Shown here piece by piece: positions 36,401 through 46,803 of a stretch of 60,081 bases of DNA (position 1 is the stretch's first letter; each line of letters starts with the position of its first letter). The position numbers were made by a program, and so were the translations under genes. The stretch lies in the NCBI GenBank assembly GCA_028710605.1, contig JAQTTU010000015.1, forward strand, positions 1 to 60,081. The letters are read 5' to 3'. The notes beneath the pieces were generated by a model that had not been told where the DNA came from, searched no databases, and saw only the letters and a program-made list of their open reading frames with translations. The stretch comes from Sideroxydans sp. (GTDB taxonomy: Bacteria > Pseudomonadota > Gammaproteobacteria > Burkholderiales > Gallionellaceae).

Positions 36401-37520
36401 TCATGCGATAAATCGCCACGCGTGCCGTCCATTGATCGGTGGTCTCGTCAGTGCGCAGGGTTTGCGAAATAAACGCGCCCTGATCCAGATCATTGGTGTA
36501 CAGCGTATTGATCTTGGCAATGCCCGCAGCTTGCAGTTTACCCAGCAAAGTCTCGGTGATCTCGTCGTTGGCATTGGCGATAATTTCGCCGCTGTCTGTA
36601 TCCACGATGTTTTGCGCCAGTACACGCCCCAGCAGGAAGTCTTCCGCCACGGTCAACTTGTCAATACCCGCCTCTTGAATCTCGCGGATATGGCGTACGG
36701 TGATGCGCTTGTCCTTGGCGACAATGAGCTTGCCCTTGCCTTCGATGTCGAAGCGCGCGATCTCGCCGCGCAAACGCTCTGGCACGACCTCGAACTGGAT
36801 GCCCTTCTTGCCGAAGTGGAACGTGTCGTTGCTGAAGAACATCGCCAGAATCTGTTCCGGTGTGAAGCCAAGCGACTTCAGCAGAATGGTCACCGGCATC
36901 TTGCGGCGACGGTCGATACGGAAATACACGTAATCCTTGGCATCGAATTCAAAATCCAACCAAGAACCGCGATACGGAATCACGCGGGCAGAGAACAACA
37001 GCTTGCCGGAGGCATGCGTTTTGCCGCGATCATGCTCGAAGAACACGCCGGGCGAACGGTGCAGCTGCGACACGATCACGCGCTCGGTACCGTTAATCAC
37101 GAACGAGCCGGTGTTGGTCATCAACGGGATCTCGCCCATATAGACTTCCTGCTCTTTCACTTCCTTCACGGTCGGCTTGGAAGCTTCCTTGTCCAGAATG
37201 GTCAGACGCACACGGGCGCGCAGCGGGGAAGCGTAGGTCAGGCCGCGTTGCTGGCACTCGCGCACATCGAACGGGGGCAATCCCAACTGATAGCTGACGA
37301 AATCCAGACGGGCAAATTTATTGTGGCTCTCAATCGGAAAAATCGAATTGAAGGCGGCTTGCAGGCCTTCATTCTTGCGCTCGGCAGGACTACTCCATGC
37401 TTGCAAGAAAGCGCTATAAGACTCCAGCTGAGTGGACAGCAAGAAGGGCACCGGCAAAGCGCCTTTGCGTTTTGCAAAACTCTTACGAATACGTTTTTTC
37501 TCGGTGAAAGAGTAGCTCAT
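33453..37520 (-). CDS. rpoB: RNA polymerase beta subunit
   Basis: A 1355-residue subunit from ATG at 37520, giving [20 protein letters not shown] with GGAG upstream. The rifampicin pocket [20 protein letters not shown] then [13 protein letters not shown] keeps the Asp, His and Ser whose changes give resistance; the Thr after MDQ is a common betaproteobacterial variant, from memory. GHNDK-like and catalytic lobe regions such as [15 protein letters not shown] are intact. An upstream open frame to 37637 has no similarity and is rejected. Confidence 0.98.
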   Translation of the reverse strand: MSYSFTEKKRIRKSFAKRKGALPVPFLLSTQLESYSAFLQAWSSPAERKNEGLQAAFNSIFPIESHNKFARLDFVSYQLGLPPFDVRECQQRGLTYASPLRARVRLTILDKEASKPTVKEVKEQEVYMGEIPLMTNTGSFVINGTERVIVSQLHRSPGVFFEHDRGKTHASGKLLFSARVIPYRGSWLDFEFDAKDYVYFRIDRRRKMPVTILLKSLGFTPEQILAMFFSNDTFHFGKKGIQFEVVPERLRGEIARFDIEGKGKLIVAKDKRITVRHIREIQEAGIDKLTVAEDFLLGRVLAQNIVDTDSGEIIANANDEITETLLGKLQAAGIAKINTLYTNDLDQGAFISQTLRTDETTDQWTARVAIYRMMRPGEPPTEEAVEGLFNGLFFSDERYDLSSVGRMKFNRRVGRPELTGAVTLSNEDIVEVVKILVELRNGRGEIDDIDHLGNRRVRAVGELAENQFRVGLARVERAVKERLGQAEADNLMPHDLINAKPISAAVKEFFGSSQLSQFMDQTNPLAEVTHKRRISALGPGGLTRERAGFEVRDVHPTHYGRVCPIETPEGPNIGLINSLALYARTNDYGFIETPYRRVVKSRATEDVDYLSAIEEGKFTIAQANAELDKKGHFTNDIVSARQHNEFVLAEPQNIEYMDVAPAQVVSVAASLIPFLEHDDANRALMGANMQRQAVPVLRAEKALVGTGIERTVAVDSGTAVQAWRGGRVDYVDSGRIVVRVNDEETVAGEVGVDIYNLTKYTRSNQNTNINQRPLVRVGDEIARGDVVADGASTDMGELALGQNMMIAFMPWNGYNFEDSIMISERVVAEDRFTSIHIEELTVMARDTKLGTEEITRDIPNLSEAQMARLDECGIVHIGAEVGVGDVLVGKVTPKGETQLTPEEKLLRAIFGEKASDVKDTSLRVKAGISGTVIDVQVFTREGLQRDKRAQQIIDDELARYKKDLADQMRIVEADLFARLEKLLHNKVANGGPKKLAKGTKLNKEYLHSVEHHQWFDIRVADDEVAAQMEQVKEGLAQKRVEFDAAFELKKKKLTQGDELQAGVQKMVKVYVAVKRRLQPGDKMAGRHGNKGVVSRIVPVEDMPHMADGTTVDIVLNPLGVPSRMNIGQVLEVHLGWAAKGLGKKIAQMLEAQAKIADVRKFLGKIYKGEQAEEIAEFTDEEVLEMCRNLRAGVPFATPVFDGASEEEIKELLALADLPTSGQIQLYDGRTGDAFDRKVTVGYMHVLKLHHLVDDKMHARSTGPYSLVTQQPLGGKAQFGGQRFGEMEVWALEAYGAAYILQEMLTVKSDDVNGRTKVYENIVKGDHKIDAGMPESFNVLTKEIRSLGIDIDLVRH

Positions 37521-37720
37521 AAAATCTCCACGACAGTTGGAAAACAAAGTTTGCAAACATTTGCCCTGCGGCGAAATACCTGCATTAATCACTTCAGAGT
37601 AGGCTAACCCTCGGGTTAAGCCGGGACTAAAAGACAAGGGTCAGAAAGCGAACATAACGCTTGCTAACCGTTGGCCTCTAATTCAAAAAGGAACCACCTG
37701 TTTCTTTTGCAGAAGCGGCA

Positions 37721-37749
37721 AAAGGCTGACGGGTAACCCGTCAGCCTTT
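37721..37749 (-). terminator. Attenuator-like hairpin between rplL and rpoB
   Basis: A 13-base perfect stem (AAAGGCTGACGGG) with a three-base loop is followed on the minus strand by only a short T run (TTTTGCCGC). Position and partial strength match the rplL-rpoB attenuator known in E. coli, which sets the ratio of ribosomal protein to polymerase. The function here is inferred. Confidence 0.65.
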
Positions 37750-37764
37750 TACTCAACGCAATGC

Positions 37765-38145
37765 TTACTTGATTTCAGCAGTTGCGCCAGCTTCGATCAG
37801 TTGCTTGGCGATTGCGTCAGCATCCGCCTTGTTGACACCTTCTTTAACCGGCTTCGGCGCACCGTCAACCAGATCCTTGGCTTCTTTCAAGCCCAGACCG
37901 GTAATTGCGCGAACCACCTTGATCACGTTCACCTTGGCTTCGCCAGCGGCTTTCAGGATCACGGTGAATTCGGTTTGCTCGGCAGCGGCAGCGGCACCAC
38001 CGGCGGCAGCGCCACCAGCGGCAGGAGCAGCCATCGCAGCAGCAGACACGCCGAATTTCTCTTCGATTGCCTTCACCAGTTCATTGAGTTCCAGCACAGA
38101 CATACCGTCCAGTGCTGCCAAAAATGCGTCTTTATCAAATGCCAT
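37765..38145 (-). CDS. rplL: 50S ribosomal protein L7/L12
   Basis: A 126-residue stalk protein that recruits translation GTPases. The N-terminal dimerisation domain (about 1-33), an Ala/Gly hinge ([20 protein letters not shown]) and the C-terminal domain ([40 protein letters not shown]) are all present. It lies 33 bases after rplJ. Confidence 0.98.
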   Translation of the reverse strand: MAFDKDAFLAALDGMSVLELNELVKAIEEKFGVSAAAMAAPAAGGAAAGGAAAAAEQTEFTVILKAAGEAKVNVIKVVRAITGLGLKEAKDLVDGAPKPVKEGVNKADADAIAKQLIEAGATAEIK

Positions 38146-38178
38146 GTTGTTCTTCCTGAATTAAGAGATCGAAATAAA

Positions 38179-38676
38179 TTAAGCGGCAACAGCAGATTTC
38201 TGCTCTGCCACTGCGGAAATTACGCGTGCCAGACCGGAAACAGGCGACTGCAACAAACCGCACAGTTGCGCCAGCAGCACTTCCTTCGGCGGCACGGTGG
38301 CCAAAGCGGAAACGCCCGCCAAATCCAATACCTTACCGTTGTAAGCACCCGCCTTGATTACCAGCTTAGGGTTCGTTTTGGAGAAGTCGTACACCACTTT
38401 CGCGGCGGCAACCGCATCATTGCTGATGCCGTAAACCAGCGGCCCCACCATCTTGTCAGCCAACGTTTCAAACTGCGTACCTTGCACCGCGCGGCGAGCC
38501 AGCGTGTTTTTCAACACGCGCAAATACACACCAGAGTTGCGTGCATTGGCACGCAGCTTGGTGATGTCGCCGACTTCGATACCACGATACTCAGCCACGA
38601 CGATGGTCTGAGCCTGCGCCACTTGTGCGCTGACTTCCGCGACTACCGCTTGCTTTTCTTGCAGATTTAGACTCAA
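38179..38676 (-). CDS. rplJ: 50S ribosomal protein L10, TTG start
   Basis: A 165-residue stalk base protein that holds L12 dimers on its C-terminal helix. In E. coli the L10-L12 complex represses its own mRNA. The start must be TTG at 38676: the conserved [20 protein letters not shown] follows, GGAGGAAG lies just upstream, and the nearby ATG is in another frame. A rare start on a gene needed in high amount is unusual; strong ribosome binding may offset it. Confidence 0.95.
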   Translation of the reverse strand: MSLNLQEKQAVVAEVSAQVAQAQTIVVAEYRGIEVGDITKLRANARNSGVYLRVLKNTLARRAVQGTQFETLADKMVGPLVYGISNDAVAAAKVVYDFSKTNPKLVIKAGAYNGKVLDLAGVSALATVPPKEVLLAQLCGLLQSPVSGLARVISAVAEQKSAVAA

Positions 38677-38754
38677 AGTCTTCCTCCATCTTTACTGTGG
38701 AATATCTCACCGTAGCTTGATATTCCCGATTAACGACCGCGTCCTCAAGACAGG

Positions 38755-38860
38755 GAATGCATATACTTCCTGCTCGCGGGCACACCATCTACGTGGGCAG
38801 ACGCTACTTCCGTCAATTAAATCTCCGGCCAACCGCACCTTCGACACCTACGGTCTTTGA
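38755..38860 (-). promoter_or_regulatory. Candidate L10 leader (autoregulatory mRNA structure)
   Basis: The rplA-rplJ gap of 256 bases is long for this tight cluster. On the minus strand, ACCGTAGGTG near 38855 can pair with CCACGTAGATGGTG-like sequence near 38790, as in the long L10-binding stem of proteobacterial leaders. A further GGAATATC/GATATTCC hairpin (about 38702-38732) lies close to the rplJ ribosome binding site. Assignment is by position and pairing by eye. Confidence 0.45.
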
Positions 38861-38887
38861 TAATCTGCCTATGCTGCCAGCAGTCAA
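38860..38887 (-). promoter_or_regulatory. Possible internal promoter for rplJL
   Basis: On the minus strand TTGACT (38887-38882) and GATTAT (38865-38860) are spaced by 16 bases. A separate rplJ promoter is known in E. coli at the same place. This one is moderate by sequence. Confidence 0.4.
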
Positions 38888-38932
38888 AGAACATAAGGCA
38901 ACGGGGAGAACCCCATCGCCAAATTCAAAACA

Positions 38933-39628
38933 TTACGCTACCAGGCTCGCCTGTTCGACGCGAATACCGACACCCATGGTGCTGGAGATCGCAATTTTCT
39001 TCAGGTACACGCCCTTGGAAGTTGCAGGCTTGGCCTTGCTCAGCGCATCGATCAGCGCCAGCATATTTTCACGCAACGCTTCCGGCGCGAACGAAGCGCG
39101 ACCGATTGTGCACTGAATGATGCCGTTCTTGTCTGTGCGGTACTGCACTTGACCGGCCTTGGCGTTCTTTACTGCACCTGCCACGTCGGCAGTCACCGTA
39201 CCCACCTTGGGGTTAGGCATCAAACCGCGCGGACCGAGGATTTGACCCAGTTGACCGACGATACGCATCGCATCGGGAGAAGCGATCACCACGTCGAAGT
39301 CCATCTTGCCGCCTTTGATTGTTTCGGCCAAATCGTCAAAACCGACGATGTCGGCACCTGCCGCCCTGGCTTCTTCAGCCTTGGCACCTTGCGCGAATAC
39401 TGCCACGCGCATGGTCTTGCCGGTACCTTTTGGCAACACCACGGAGCCGCGGACCAACTGGTCGGATTTTTTGGCATCAACGCCCAGATTGACGGCCACG
39501 TCGATGGATTCATCGAACTTGGCCTTGGCGGTTTCTTTGACCAGCTTCAGCGCTTCATCCAGCGCGTACAGCTTATTGCGGTCAACCTTGGCGACGAGCG
39601 CCTTATAACGTTTAGAAACTTGTGCCAT
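38933..39628 (-). CDS. rplA: 50S ribosomal protein L1
   Basis: A 231-residue protein of the mobile L1 stalk; in E. coli it represses the rplKA mRNA. From ATG at 39628 it reads [20 protein letters not shown], two bases from the rplK stop. Conserved parts are [14 protein letters not shown] and [16 protein letters not shown]. An open extension to 39694 runs into rplK and is rejected. Confidence 0.98.
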   Translation of the reverse strand: MAQVSKRYKALVAKVDRNKLYALDEALKLVKETAKAKFDESIDVAVNLGVDAKKSDQLVRGSVVLPKGTGKTMRVAVFAQGAKAEEARAAGADIVGFDDLAETIKGGKMDFDVVIASPDAMRIVGQLGQILGPRGLMPNPKVGTVTADVAGAVKNAKAGQVQYRTDKNGIIQCTIGRASFAPEALRENMLALIDALSKAKPATSKGVYLKKIAISSTMGVGIRVEQASLVA

Positions 39629-39629
39629 G

Positions 39630-40061
39630 TTATACACCCTCCACAGTGATGCCCATGCTGCGCGCGCTACCAGCGATGGTGCGTACTGCGGCATCCAAGT
39701 CAGCCGCCGTCAGGTCGGGCTGCTTGGCTTTGGCGATGTCTTCCGCTTGTTTGCGGGTCAGCTTGCCGACTTTGTCGGTATGCGGTGTCTTGCTGCCCTT
39801 TTGAATACCGGCCGCCTTCTTGATCAGAATGGTCGCAGGCGGAGTCTTCATCACGAAAGTGAAGCTCTTGTCGGCAAACGCGGTGATCACCACCGGGATT
39901 GGCAGTCCAGGCTCAACACCCTGGGTCTGCGCATTGAACGCCTTGCAGAATTCCATGATATTCAGACCGCGCTGACCGAGTGCGGGGCCGATGGGAGGAC
40001 TGGGGTTGGCCTTGCCGGCCGGGACTTGCAGCTTGATATAGCCGATGATTTTCTTTGCCAC
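39630..40061 (-). CDS. rplK: 50S ribosomal protein L11, GTG start
   Basis: A 143-residue protein of the GTPase centre and the sensor for stringent response by RelA. The N-terminal [20 protein letters not shown] contains the thiostrepton-site prolines. The C-terminal rRNA-binding domain includes [13 protein letters not shown]. The start is GTG at 40061 with AAGGAG upstream. It lies 91 bases after nusG. Confidence 0.97.
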   Translation of the reverse strand: MAKKIIGYIKLQVPAGKANPSPPIGPALGQRGLNIMEFCKAFNAQTQGVEPGLPIPVVITAFADKSFTFVMKTPPATILIKKAAGIQKGSKTPHTDKVGKLTRKQAEDIAKAKQPDLTAADLDAAVRTIAGSARSMGITVEGV

Positions 40062-40152
40062 GTTGTTGCTCCTTACTTAGTGGGTTAAACGCATATCGCA
40101 ACTGCTCCGACACACTCCCCGTTTGTCATGCCGGAAATTCCGGCGCTCAACA

Positions 40153-40686
40153 TCAGGCTTTTTCGACTTGCCCGAAATTCAGTTCTACAGGTGTGGAGCG
40201 ACCAAAAATGGTAACCGCCACCCGCAGCTTGCTCTTGTCGTAATTGACATCTTCCACCATACCGTTGAAGTCGGTAAACGGACCTTCCTTGACGCGCACC
40301 GCCTCGCCCACTTCGAACAGCACTTTGGGACGCGGCTTTTCAACACCGGCCTGCATCTGCTGCATGATGGTATCAACTTCTTTTTGAGTGATAGGCGACG
40401 GCTTCATCGCCGATCCCCCGAGAAAACCAGTAACCTTTGGAGTATTTTTCACCAAGTGCCAAGACTCGTCGGTCATTTCCATCTCAACCAACAGATAGCC
40501 GGGGAAGAATTTGCGCTCACTGATGGTTTTTTGGCCGGATTTCAGCTCCACCACCTCTTCGACAGGAACCAATATTTGCCCAAACAGATCCTGCACGCCA
40601 GCACGATCTATGCGTTCTTGCAACGCTCGTTGCACGCTTTTTTCAAACTGGGAGTACGTATGCACCACATACCAACGCTTGGTCAT
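40153..40686 (-). CDS. nusG: Transcription termination/antitermination factor NusG
   Basis: A 177-residue protein from ATG at 40686. The NGN domain begins [20 protein letters not shown] and binds the polymerase clamp. The C-terminal KOW domain ([20 protein letters not shown]) binds Rho or S10. The ATG overlaps the secE TGA by one base; a GTG one codon upstream is an alternative. It is the usual partner of secE. Confidence 0.97.
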   Translation of the reverse strand: MTKRWYVVHTYSQFEKSVQRALQERIDRAGVQDLFGQILVPVEEVVELKSGQKTISERKFFPGYLLVEMEMTDESWHLVKNTPKVTGFLGGSAMKPSPITQKEVDTIMQQMQAGVEKPRPKVLFEVGEAVRVKEGPFTDFNGMVEDVNYDKSKLRVAVTIFGRSTPVELNFGQVEKA

Positions 40687-41033
40687 CACTCGCTCCGTCC
40701 CATCAACAGGTTAACCAACGACATCAGAATCGCATCCACTCCCCACAGGAACAGAGCCATCACTATCGCAAACAGAATCACCACACCCGTGGTCTGCATT
40801 GTCTCTTTACGTGTCGGCCACACCACGCGCTTGGCCTCGGCCACCGACTCCTTGGTAAAGCCAAAAAACCGCTTCCCCGATTCGGTCGTCCAGAACACCC
40901 CTGCCGCAAGCAACACGCCGAGCAACACCGACAACACGCGCAATACAGCCGCGCTTTCGTGCAATGCATAGAAGCCGACAACTCCTGCAACAACCAGCAG
41001 GAGCGCAACCAGCAATTTGATTTTGTCAGCCAT
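40686..41033 (-). CDS. secE: Preprotein translocase subunit SecE
   Basis: A 115-residue membrane protein from ATG at 41033. Three hydrophobic segments are seen at about 6-25, 29-50 and 83-110, the proteobacterial three-helix form. The conserved amphipathic part is [20 protein letters not shown] before the last helix. It clamps SecY. An upstream open frame to 41093 runs into tRNA-Trp and is rejected. Confidence 0.95.
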   Translation of the reverse strand: MADKIKLLVALLLVVAGVVGFYALHESAAVLRVLSVLLGVLLAAGVFWTTESGKRFFGFTKESVAEAKRVVWPTRKETMQTTGVVILFAIVMALFLWGVDAILMSLVNLLMGRSE

Positions 41034-41063
41034 GAATGAACAGTCCGTTTCTACTTTACTAAC

Positions 41064-41139
41064 TGGCAGGCCAGGAGGGTCTCGAACCCCCAACCCTCGG
41101 TTTTGGAGACCGATACTCTACCAATTGAGCTACTGGCCT
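41064..41139 (-). tRNA. trnW: tRNA-Trp (anticodon CCA)
   Basis: 76 nucleotides with a seven-base acceptor stem AGGCCAG/CTGGCCT, discriminator G and an encoded CCA tail. The anticodon loop reads TCTCCAAAA with CCA. The T arm GGGGGTTCGAGACCCTC is intact. It lies between tuf copy 2 and secE, the classical place. Confidence 0.97.
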
Positions 41140-41147
41140 AAAACTCA

Positions 41148-41209
41148 GGAAGGGAGAAGAGAGAAGGGAGAAGGGGCAAACCCTTCCCTCTTCCCCCTTT
41201 ACCCTTCTC
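41148..41209. repeat. Purine/pyrimidine tract with imperfect hairpin
   Basis: A GA-rich half (GGAAGGGAGAAGAGAGAAGG) is followed by a CT-rich half, with GAAGGG/CCCTTC at the centre. It lies between tuf copy 2 and tRNA-Trp. It could be a weak terminator or an RNA processing site. No proper T run follows, so no firm role is given. Confidence 0.3.
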
Positions 41210-41216
41210 AATCCTT

Positions 41217-42407
<1,191 letters not shown>

Positions 42408-42460
42408 GATATTCCCCCATCAACCCAAATTAACGATAAAGAACTAACAATAAAAATACT

Positions 42461-42535
<75 letters not shown>

Positions 42536-42543
42536 ATACACAT

Positions 42544-42617
42544 TGGAGCGGGTGAAGGGAATCGAACCCTCGTCATAAGCTTGGAAGGCTTCAGCTCTAC
42601 CATTGAGCTACACCCGC
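42544..42617 (-). tRNA. trnG: tRNA-Gly (anticodon TCC)
   Basis: 74 nucleotides. Acceptor stem GCGGGTG/CACCCGC, discriminator T and encoded CCA. The anticodon loop has CTTCCAA with TCC, reading GGA and GGG. Only eight bases separate it from tRNA-Thr, so the two are processed from one precursor. Confidence 0.97.
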
Positions 42618-42670
42618 ACAAAACCCAACTCCAGCCCACTTAAACAACTAAAGCAAACTGCATTAAAACC

Positions 42671-42755
42671 TGGTGGAGGGGGAAGGATTCGAACCTTCGT
42701 ACTCTAAGAGGGCAGATTTACAGTCTGCTGCCTTTAACCACTCGGCCACCCCTCC
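42671..42755 (-). tRNA. trnY: tRNA-Tyr (anticodon GTA)
   Basis: 85 nucleotides with the long variable arm of class II tRNAs. Acceptor stem GGAGGGG/CCCCTCC, discriminator A, encoded CCA. The anticodon loop CTGTAAA carries GTA. It is the first gene of the tRNA-tuf operon. Confidence 0.97.
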
Positions 42756-42769
42756 AAAAAGAGCGCGCG

Positions 42770-42798
42770 ATTATCCATATAAGCGCAAACCTTGTCAA
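42770..42798 (-). promoter_or_regulatory. Promoter of the tRNA-tuf operon
   Basis: On the minus strand a perfect TTGACA (42798-42793) and GATAAT (42775-42770) are spaced by 17 bases and followed by CGCGCGC. Strong boxes with a GC-rich discriminator suggest growth-rate and ppGpp control. Confidence 0.75.
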
Positions 42799-42854
42799 AG
42801 GGAATATTGAGATTATCCGCAAGAAATAGACCAAACACCTTCGCCCGAGCCTGA

Positions 42855-44402
42855 TTAGTGCGACTTGCGACCGGCCTCCAGCTCATCCAGATACTGAAGC
42901 AGCGCAGCAGCCGAATAGCGCTGCTCTTTGTCTTTGGCCATCATCCCCTCCAATAAAGGTTGCAAATGGGCGTAGCACGGCGGCAAAGAGGGGACGGGCG
43001 AAAGCAAATGCTGCTGCACGATCTCTTCCAGCGTATCCCCCTGATAAGGCTTCTCGCCGGTGAGCATATAAAAGAACACCGCCCCCATACTATAGATGTC
43101 GGTGCGCGCATCTTCCATTTCGCCGAGCGCCTGTTCCGGGCTCATATAATAGGGCGTGCCGAAAACGAACTCCTTTTTCCCCTGCTGCGCTGCCGTGCGC
43201 ATCTGCTGGGCAACCCCGAAATCGCACAGCACCGCCGCGCCGTCGCCGCGCAGCATGATGTTCTCCGGCTTGATGTCTCTATGAATAATACCCAGCTTGT
43301 GCGCCTCCACCAGCGCCAGCGCCACCCCGCGCAAGACATCCAGCGCCTGTTGCAGCTCCATGCCGTTGCTGCCGATATGCTGTTTGAGCGTGCCGCCGGG
43401 CAAATACTCCATCACGATGAACAAGGCATCGTCGGTCACCCCCTGATCGACAATCCGAATCACATTTGGATGCCGCAACTGTTCCAGCAAGCCATACTCT
43501 TCGACGAAGCGATACAACACCTCGCTGTCCTGCGACACGCTGCCATCGGCAAATTTCAAGGCAAACTGCCCGCCATCGTCCAAACGTTCCACCAGATAAA
43601 CGCGCGACATACCGCCCCGGCCCAGCGAACGCAGGCAGCGGTAACCCGGTATCAGCGGCAGACTCACCAGATTCGCCTCAACCAGCGTAGCGTACTGCTC
43701 CGTATCAACTTTCTCGTAGCGCTCATAACTCTCGCCACGATCCAAAACCAAAGTCGTATCCAGCGCGTTCAAGTCCACCTTGGCGACTTCCTCTTCAACG
43801 CCCTGCACCACCACCACTTCCGCCACGCGCACCGGATTGTTCAACCACTCCGCACCGATCACCGAATGGCGGCGCGTTTTTACACCGGCTCCGGCCGCAT
43901 CGAGCGACTGTTCGCTGCACACGATATTCCAATCCAGCTCCTTGGATTTGTTTGCCAGCAAAGAGGCGACCGAGACGGCGTGGCCGCTGGCCACCTGCTG
44001 CACGTGCGGAGCCACGCCGAATTCGGCGAACACCAGTTCACCGCCATGAATACCGATACCGACCCCGAACTTGTCCAACCCCTGCTTGGGAAAAGCCTGG
44101 CGAATCCAGAAGCGCGTCTGGTAAGCGATCATCGCGATCGCCAGCGCGCAACGCAAAGCGCGCCGAGCATGCGCATCCACTCCTTTGACATCGGAGAACG
44201 TCACCACCATGCTGAAATTGCTGATCGACGTGAGCACACCTTGCTGCTGCTCAACCTGAAGGCCGACCTTGCTGTAATAATCGCTCATCAGACTGGTCAG
44301 ACTGGTTGACGACAGACGCTCGGTCAGATGGATGAAGTCACGGATGATGACGCTCACCACCGTCGCATCGATCACCTCACCGCGTTTCGGCACGATAGAC
44401 AT
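42855..44402 (-). CDS. Ser/Thr protein kinase with degenerate cyclase-like N-terminus
   Basis: A 515-residue cytosolic protein with no membrane segment. Residues about 10-195 look like a class III nucleotide cyclase (VGIGIHGGELVFAEFG at 114-129), but the first metal Asp and the GDG-type second one are replaced (VIIRDFIHLTE; SNFSMVVTF), so it is probably inactive and a sensor or dimer module. Residues 255-510 are a Hanks-type kinase: GRGGMSRV (261-268), Lys283, HRDIKPEN (374-381), DFG (394-396), SPE (421-423). All catalytic residues are present. Substrates are unknown. It follows radC and the REP palindrome. Confidence 0.85.
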   Translation of the reverse strand: MSIVPKRGEVIDATVVSVIIRDFIHLTERLSSTSLTSLMSDYYSKVGLQVEQQQGVLTSISNFSMVVTFSDVKGVDAHARRALRCALAIAMIAYQTRFWIRQAFPKQGLDKFGVGIGIHGGELVFAEFGVAPHVQQVASGHAVSVASLLANKSKELDWNIVCSEQSLDAAGAGVKTRRHSVIGAEWLNNPVRVAEVVVVQGVEEEVAKVDLNALDTTLVLDRGESYERYEKVDTEQYATLVEANLVSLPLIPGYRCLRSLGRGGMSRVYLVERLDDGGQFALKFADGSVSQDSEVLYRFVEEYGLLEQLRHPNVIRIVDQGVTDDALFIVMEYLPGGTLKQHIGSNGMELQQALDVLRGVALALVEAHKLGIIHRDIKPENIMLRGDGAAVLCDFGVAQQMRTAAQQGKKEFVFGTPYYMSPEQALGEMEDARTDIYSMGAVFFYMLTGEKPYQGDTLEEIVQQHLLSPVPSLPPCYAHLQPLLEGMMAKDKEQRYSAAALLQYLDELEAGRKSH

Positions 44403-44451
44403 GACACCCCCTTTATTTTTATCCCGGATTATCCATTAGCCGTTTTTTCAC

Positions 44452-44504
44452 TGTAGGAGCGAGCTTGCTCGCGAAAGCACTTCGCGAGCAAGCTCGCTCC
44501 TACA
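44452..44504. repeat. REP-type palindrome
   Basis: Two perfect 24-base inverted arms (44452-44475 and 44481-44504) around a five-base loop. Each arm reads TGTAGGAGCGAGCTTGCTCG then CGAA. This is the sequence of a common Pseudomonas REP, here between radC and the kinase gene. It can end transcripts or protect 3' ends. Confidence 0.8.
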
Positions 44505-44534
44505 AGCACTCTCGGCCTAATGAACTATCCGGGT

Positions 44535-45209
44535 TTATAGCATTCCTTTTTCCGCAAACGACAAACACCCCGCACCCGCCACGACAAAATGATCCAGCAC
44601 CCGCACATCCACCAGATTCAACGCCTGCTTCAACGCATCGGTGAGCACCCGATCTGAATTACTGGGCTCTTCCACACCGCTCGGATGATTGTGCGCGAAG
44701 ATCACCGCCGCCGCATTGTGGAACAAAGCCCGCTTCACCACCTCCCGAGGATACACGCTAGTCTGCGTCAACGTGCCCTGAAACAGCTCCTCGCTGGCGA
44801 TCACCCGATGTTGTGCATCCAGGAAAATCGCCACGAACACCTCCTGCTGCCGCCCGCGCAACAGCAACTGCAAATAGTCGCGCACCGCGCGCGGCGAAGC
44901 CAGCGCATCGCCCGACTGCATCTCCTCCCGCAACGCCCGCCGCGACATCTCCAGCACCGCCTGCAACTGCACAAACTTCGCCTGCCCCATGCCGTGAATA
45001 GCGCAAAACTCCTTCTCACCCGCCGCGAACAACTGCGTCAGATTGCCGAAGCGCACCAACAACTCCCGCGCCAAATCCACCGCACTCTTGCCCACCACCC
45101 CCGTGCGCAAAAAGATCGCCAACAACTCCGCATCCGACAACGCCGCAGCCCCGCGTTCCAGCAACTTCTCGCGCGGACGTTCGCCGGCAGGCCAGTCAGT
45201 GATGCTCAT
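44535..45209 (-). CDS. radC: RadC-family JAB/MPN-domain protein
   Basis: A 224-residue protein. The N-terminus [20 protein letters not shown] and a helix-hairpin-helix part (about 30-90) precede the JAB domain. The metal motif is HNHPSG with the following Ser and Asp (SNSD), so the metal site is complete. Despite its name, the family role in repair is not proven; some members occur in mobile DNA. It is monocistronic or runs into the kinase gene, with a REP between. Confidence 0.92.
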   Translation of the reverse strand: MSITDWPAGERPREKLLERGAAALSDAELLAIFLRTGVVGKSAVDLARELLVRFGNLTQLFAAGEKEFCAIHGMGQAKFVQLQAVLEMSRRALREEMQSGDALASPRAVRDYLQLLLRGRQQEVFVAIFLDAQHRVIASEELFQGTLTQTSVYPREVVKRALFHNAAAVIFAHNHPSGVEEPSNSDRVLTDALKQALNLVDVRVLDHFVVAGAGCLSFAEKGML

Positions 45210-45545
45210 GGTTCACCTCGCTTTCGTTCGTGACAGGAGCGCGTGCAGATGGTTCCACCATACACCTGCAAATTGATTAAAGCAGGTCATCACCCTAACC
45301 AGCCGTCCCCGCGTCGTCAATCAAAGAAACGGCCTATATATTTTTATGCGATGCGACTAATGATCGAATTTTGATATTTTCATACCCCAACTGCCCCGCA
45401 ACGCCCGTCAATAGGCGATCTACGCCTCGCACTTGATGGAGAGTGGCGTATTTACTGGCTTGCGACGAAGGTAGCAGCTACATATTCTTCAAAATTGTTT
45501 CCGCTCAGCCATCGCCGCCGCTTTCTTGCTAAGATGCGCGCCACT
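45210..45545. other. Intergenic gap radC-coaBC
   Basis: A 336-base gap between divergent genes. It holds copy B of the 80-base repeat (45391-45470). The first 150 bases are AT-richer and may carry the radC promoter, but no convincing boxes were seen. TAAGAT at 45530-45535 could be a -10 box for coaBC, with no good -35. Confidence 0.4.
45391..45470. repeat. 80-base dispersed repeat, copy B
   Basis: Starts CTGCCCCGCAACGCCCGTCA as in copy C. The second half (GGCGTATTTACTGGCTTGCG) is more diverged than in copies A and C. Length is the same as copy A. Confidence 0.6.
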
Positions 45546-46799
45546 ATGGATCAAGCTCAAACAAAACGTATCGTGCTCGGCATCACCGGCGGCATCGCGG
45601 CTTATAAGGCGGCGGAGTTGGCGCGGCTGTTGGTAAAGCGGGGAATTGAAGTGCAGGTGGCGATGACGGAGGCGGCGACGCATTTCATCACGCCCGCGAC
45701 CATGCAGGCGCTCACCGGCAAGCCGGTGTTGCTCGACCAGTGGCAGGATGCCAATGGTATGGCGCACATCCAGTCCAGCCGCGTGGCCGATGCAATTGTG
45801 ATCGCGCCCGCCACGGCGGATTTCATCGCAAAGCTAGCGAGCGGTTTGGCGAATGATTTACTTTCCACTTTATGTCTGGCGCGCGATTGTCCGCTGCTGG
45901 TCGCACCCGCGATGAACAAGCAGATGTGGGCGAATTCGGCGACGCGGCGCAATGTGCGGCAACTGGCTGCCGATGGCGTGATGCTGTTGGGGCCGGCGAG
46001 CGGGGTTCAGGCTTGCGGCGAGGAAGGCATGGGGCGGATGTTGGAGGCGGAGGAGTTGGCGCGGGAGGTGGCGGCTCTTTTGCAGGGCAGCGATTCACTG
46101 AACGAGAACTCCCTCACCCTAGCCCTCTCCCGGAGGGAGAGGGGACAAGAGCGGGAGTTGGCTGGCGTGAAGGTGCTCATCACCGCCGGGCCGACTTACG
46201 AGGCCATCGACGCGGTGCGCGGCATCACCAATCGCAGCAGCGGCAAGATGGGCTATGCCATCGCGCAGGCGGCGCTGGAGATGGGGGCGCAGGTAACGCT
46301 GGTGTCCGGCCCGACTGCGCTGTCCAAGCCTCTTGGCGCGCGAGCGGTGGATGTCACCAGCGCCGCCGAGATGTTGGCGGCGGTGCAACAAAACGTGGCG
46401 CAAGCGGATATGTTTATCGCGGTGGCGGCGGTGGCGGATTACCGTGTGGCGCAACCCAGCGCGCAGAAGATCAAGAAGAGCGATGCGTCGCTGACGCTGG
46501 AACTGATTCCCAACCCGGACATTCTGGCTTATGTCGCCAACCTGCCGCAGCCGCCGTTCTGCGTGGGTTTCGCGGCGGAGAGCGAGATGCTGCGCGAACA
46601 CGCGACCGCCAAACGCATCAAGAAAAACATTCCGCTGCTCGCCGCCAATCTGGCGCAGAACGCCATCGGCAGCGACGACAATGAACTGGTGTTGTTCGAC
46701 GACGCGGGCGAGCATCTGTTGCCGCGCGCGGACAAACTCACGTTGGCACGGGCGCTGTTGCACCACATCATCAAACTGAAATTCAATTTACAAATTTAG
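45546..46799 (+). CDS. coaBC: Bifunctional phosphopantothenoylcysteine decarboxylase/synthetase
   Basis: A 417-residue enzyme for two steps of coenzyme A synthesis. The N-terminal flavoprotein CoaC shows GITGGIAAYKAAELARLLVK and the substrate motif APAMNKQMW. The C-terminal CoaB shows ITAGPTYEAIDAVRGITNRS and AQKIKKSD. Residues about 189-200 (SLTLALSRRERG) come from a palindromic repeat inserted in frame in the linker between domains. ATG at 45546 is preferred; in-frame starts at 45534 and 45495 are possible, and no clear ribosome binding site decides. Confidence 0.95.
   Translation: MDQAQTKRIVLGITGGIAAYKAAELARLLVKRGIEVQVAMTEAATHFITPATMQALTGKPVLLDQWQDANGMAHIQSSRVADAIVIAPATADFIAKLASGLANDLLSTLCLARDCPLLVAPAMNKQMWANSATRRNVRQLAADGVMLLGPASGVQACGEEGMGRMLEAEELAREVAALLQGSDSLNENSLTLALSRRERGQERELAGVKVLITAGPTYEAIDAVRGITNRSSGKMGYAIAQAALEMGAQVTLVSGPTALSKPLGARAVDVTSAAEMLAAVQQNVAQADMFIAVAAVADYRVAQPSAQKIKKSDASLTLELIPNPDILAYVANLPQPPFCVGFAAESEMLREHATAKRIKKNIPLLAANLAQNAIGSDDNELVLFDDAGEHLLPRADKLTLARALLHHIIKLKFNLQI
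46111..46145. repeat. GC-rich palindromic repeat inside coaBC
   Basis: A 35-base copy (CCCTCACCCTAGCCCTCTCC then CGGAGGGAGAGGGGA) that folds as CCCTCTCC/GGAGGGAG-like arms. It is translated in the inter-domain linker, the place where an insert does least harm. Confidence 0.7.
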
Positions 46800-46803
46800 C
46801 GTC

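Noticed and set aside
35451-37607. 718-codon plus-strand open frame opposite rpoB
   Set aside because: It is the antisense frame of a highly conserved gene with strong third-position GC bias; the translation is His/Arg rich with no family pattern.
38591-38788. ATG frame overlapping the rplJ start (MEEDFESKS-like)
   Set aside because: It is in another frame from L10 and has no similarity; the ATG lies in the ribosome binding region of rplJ.
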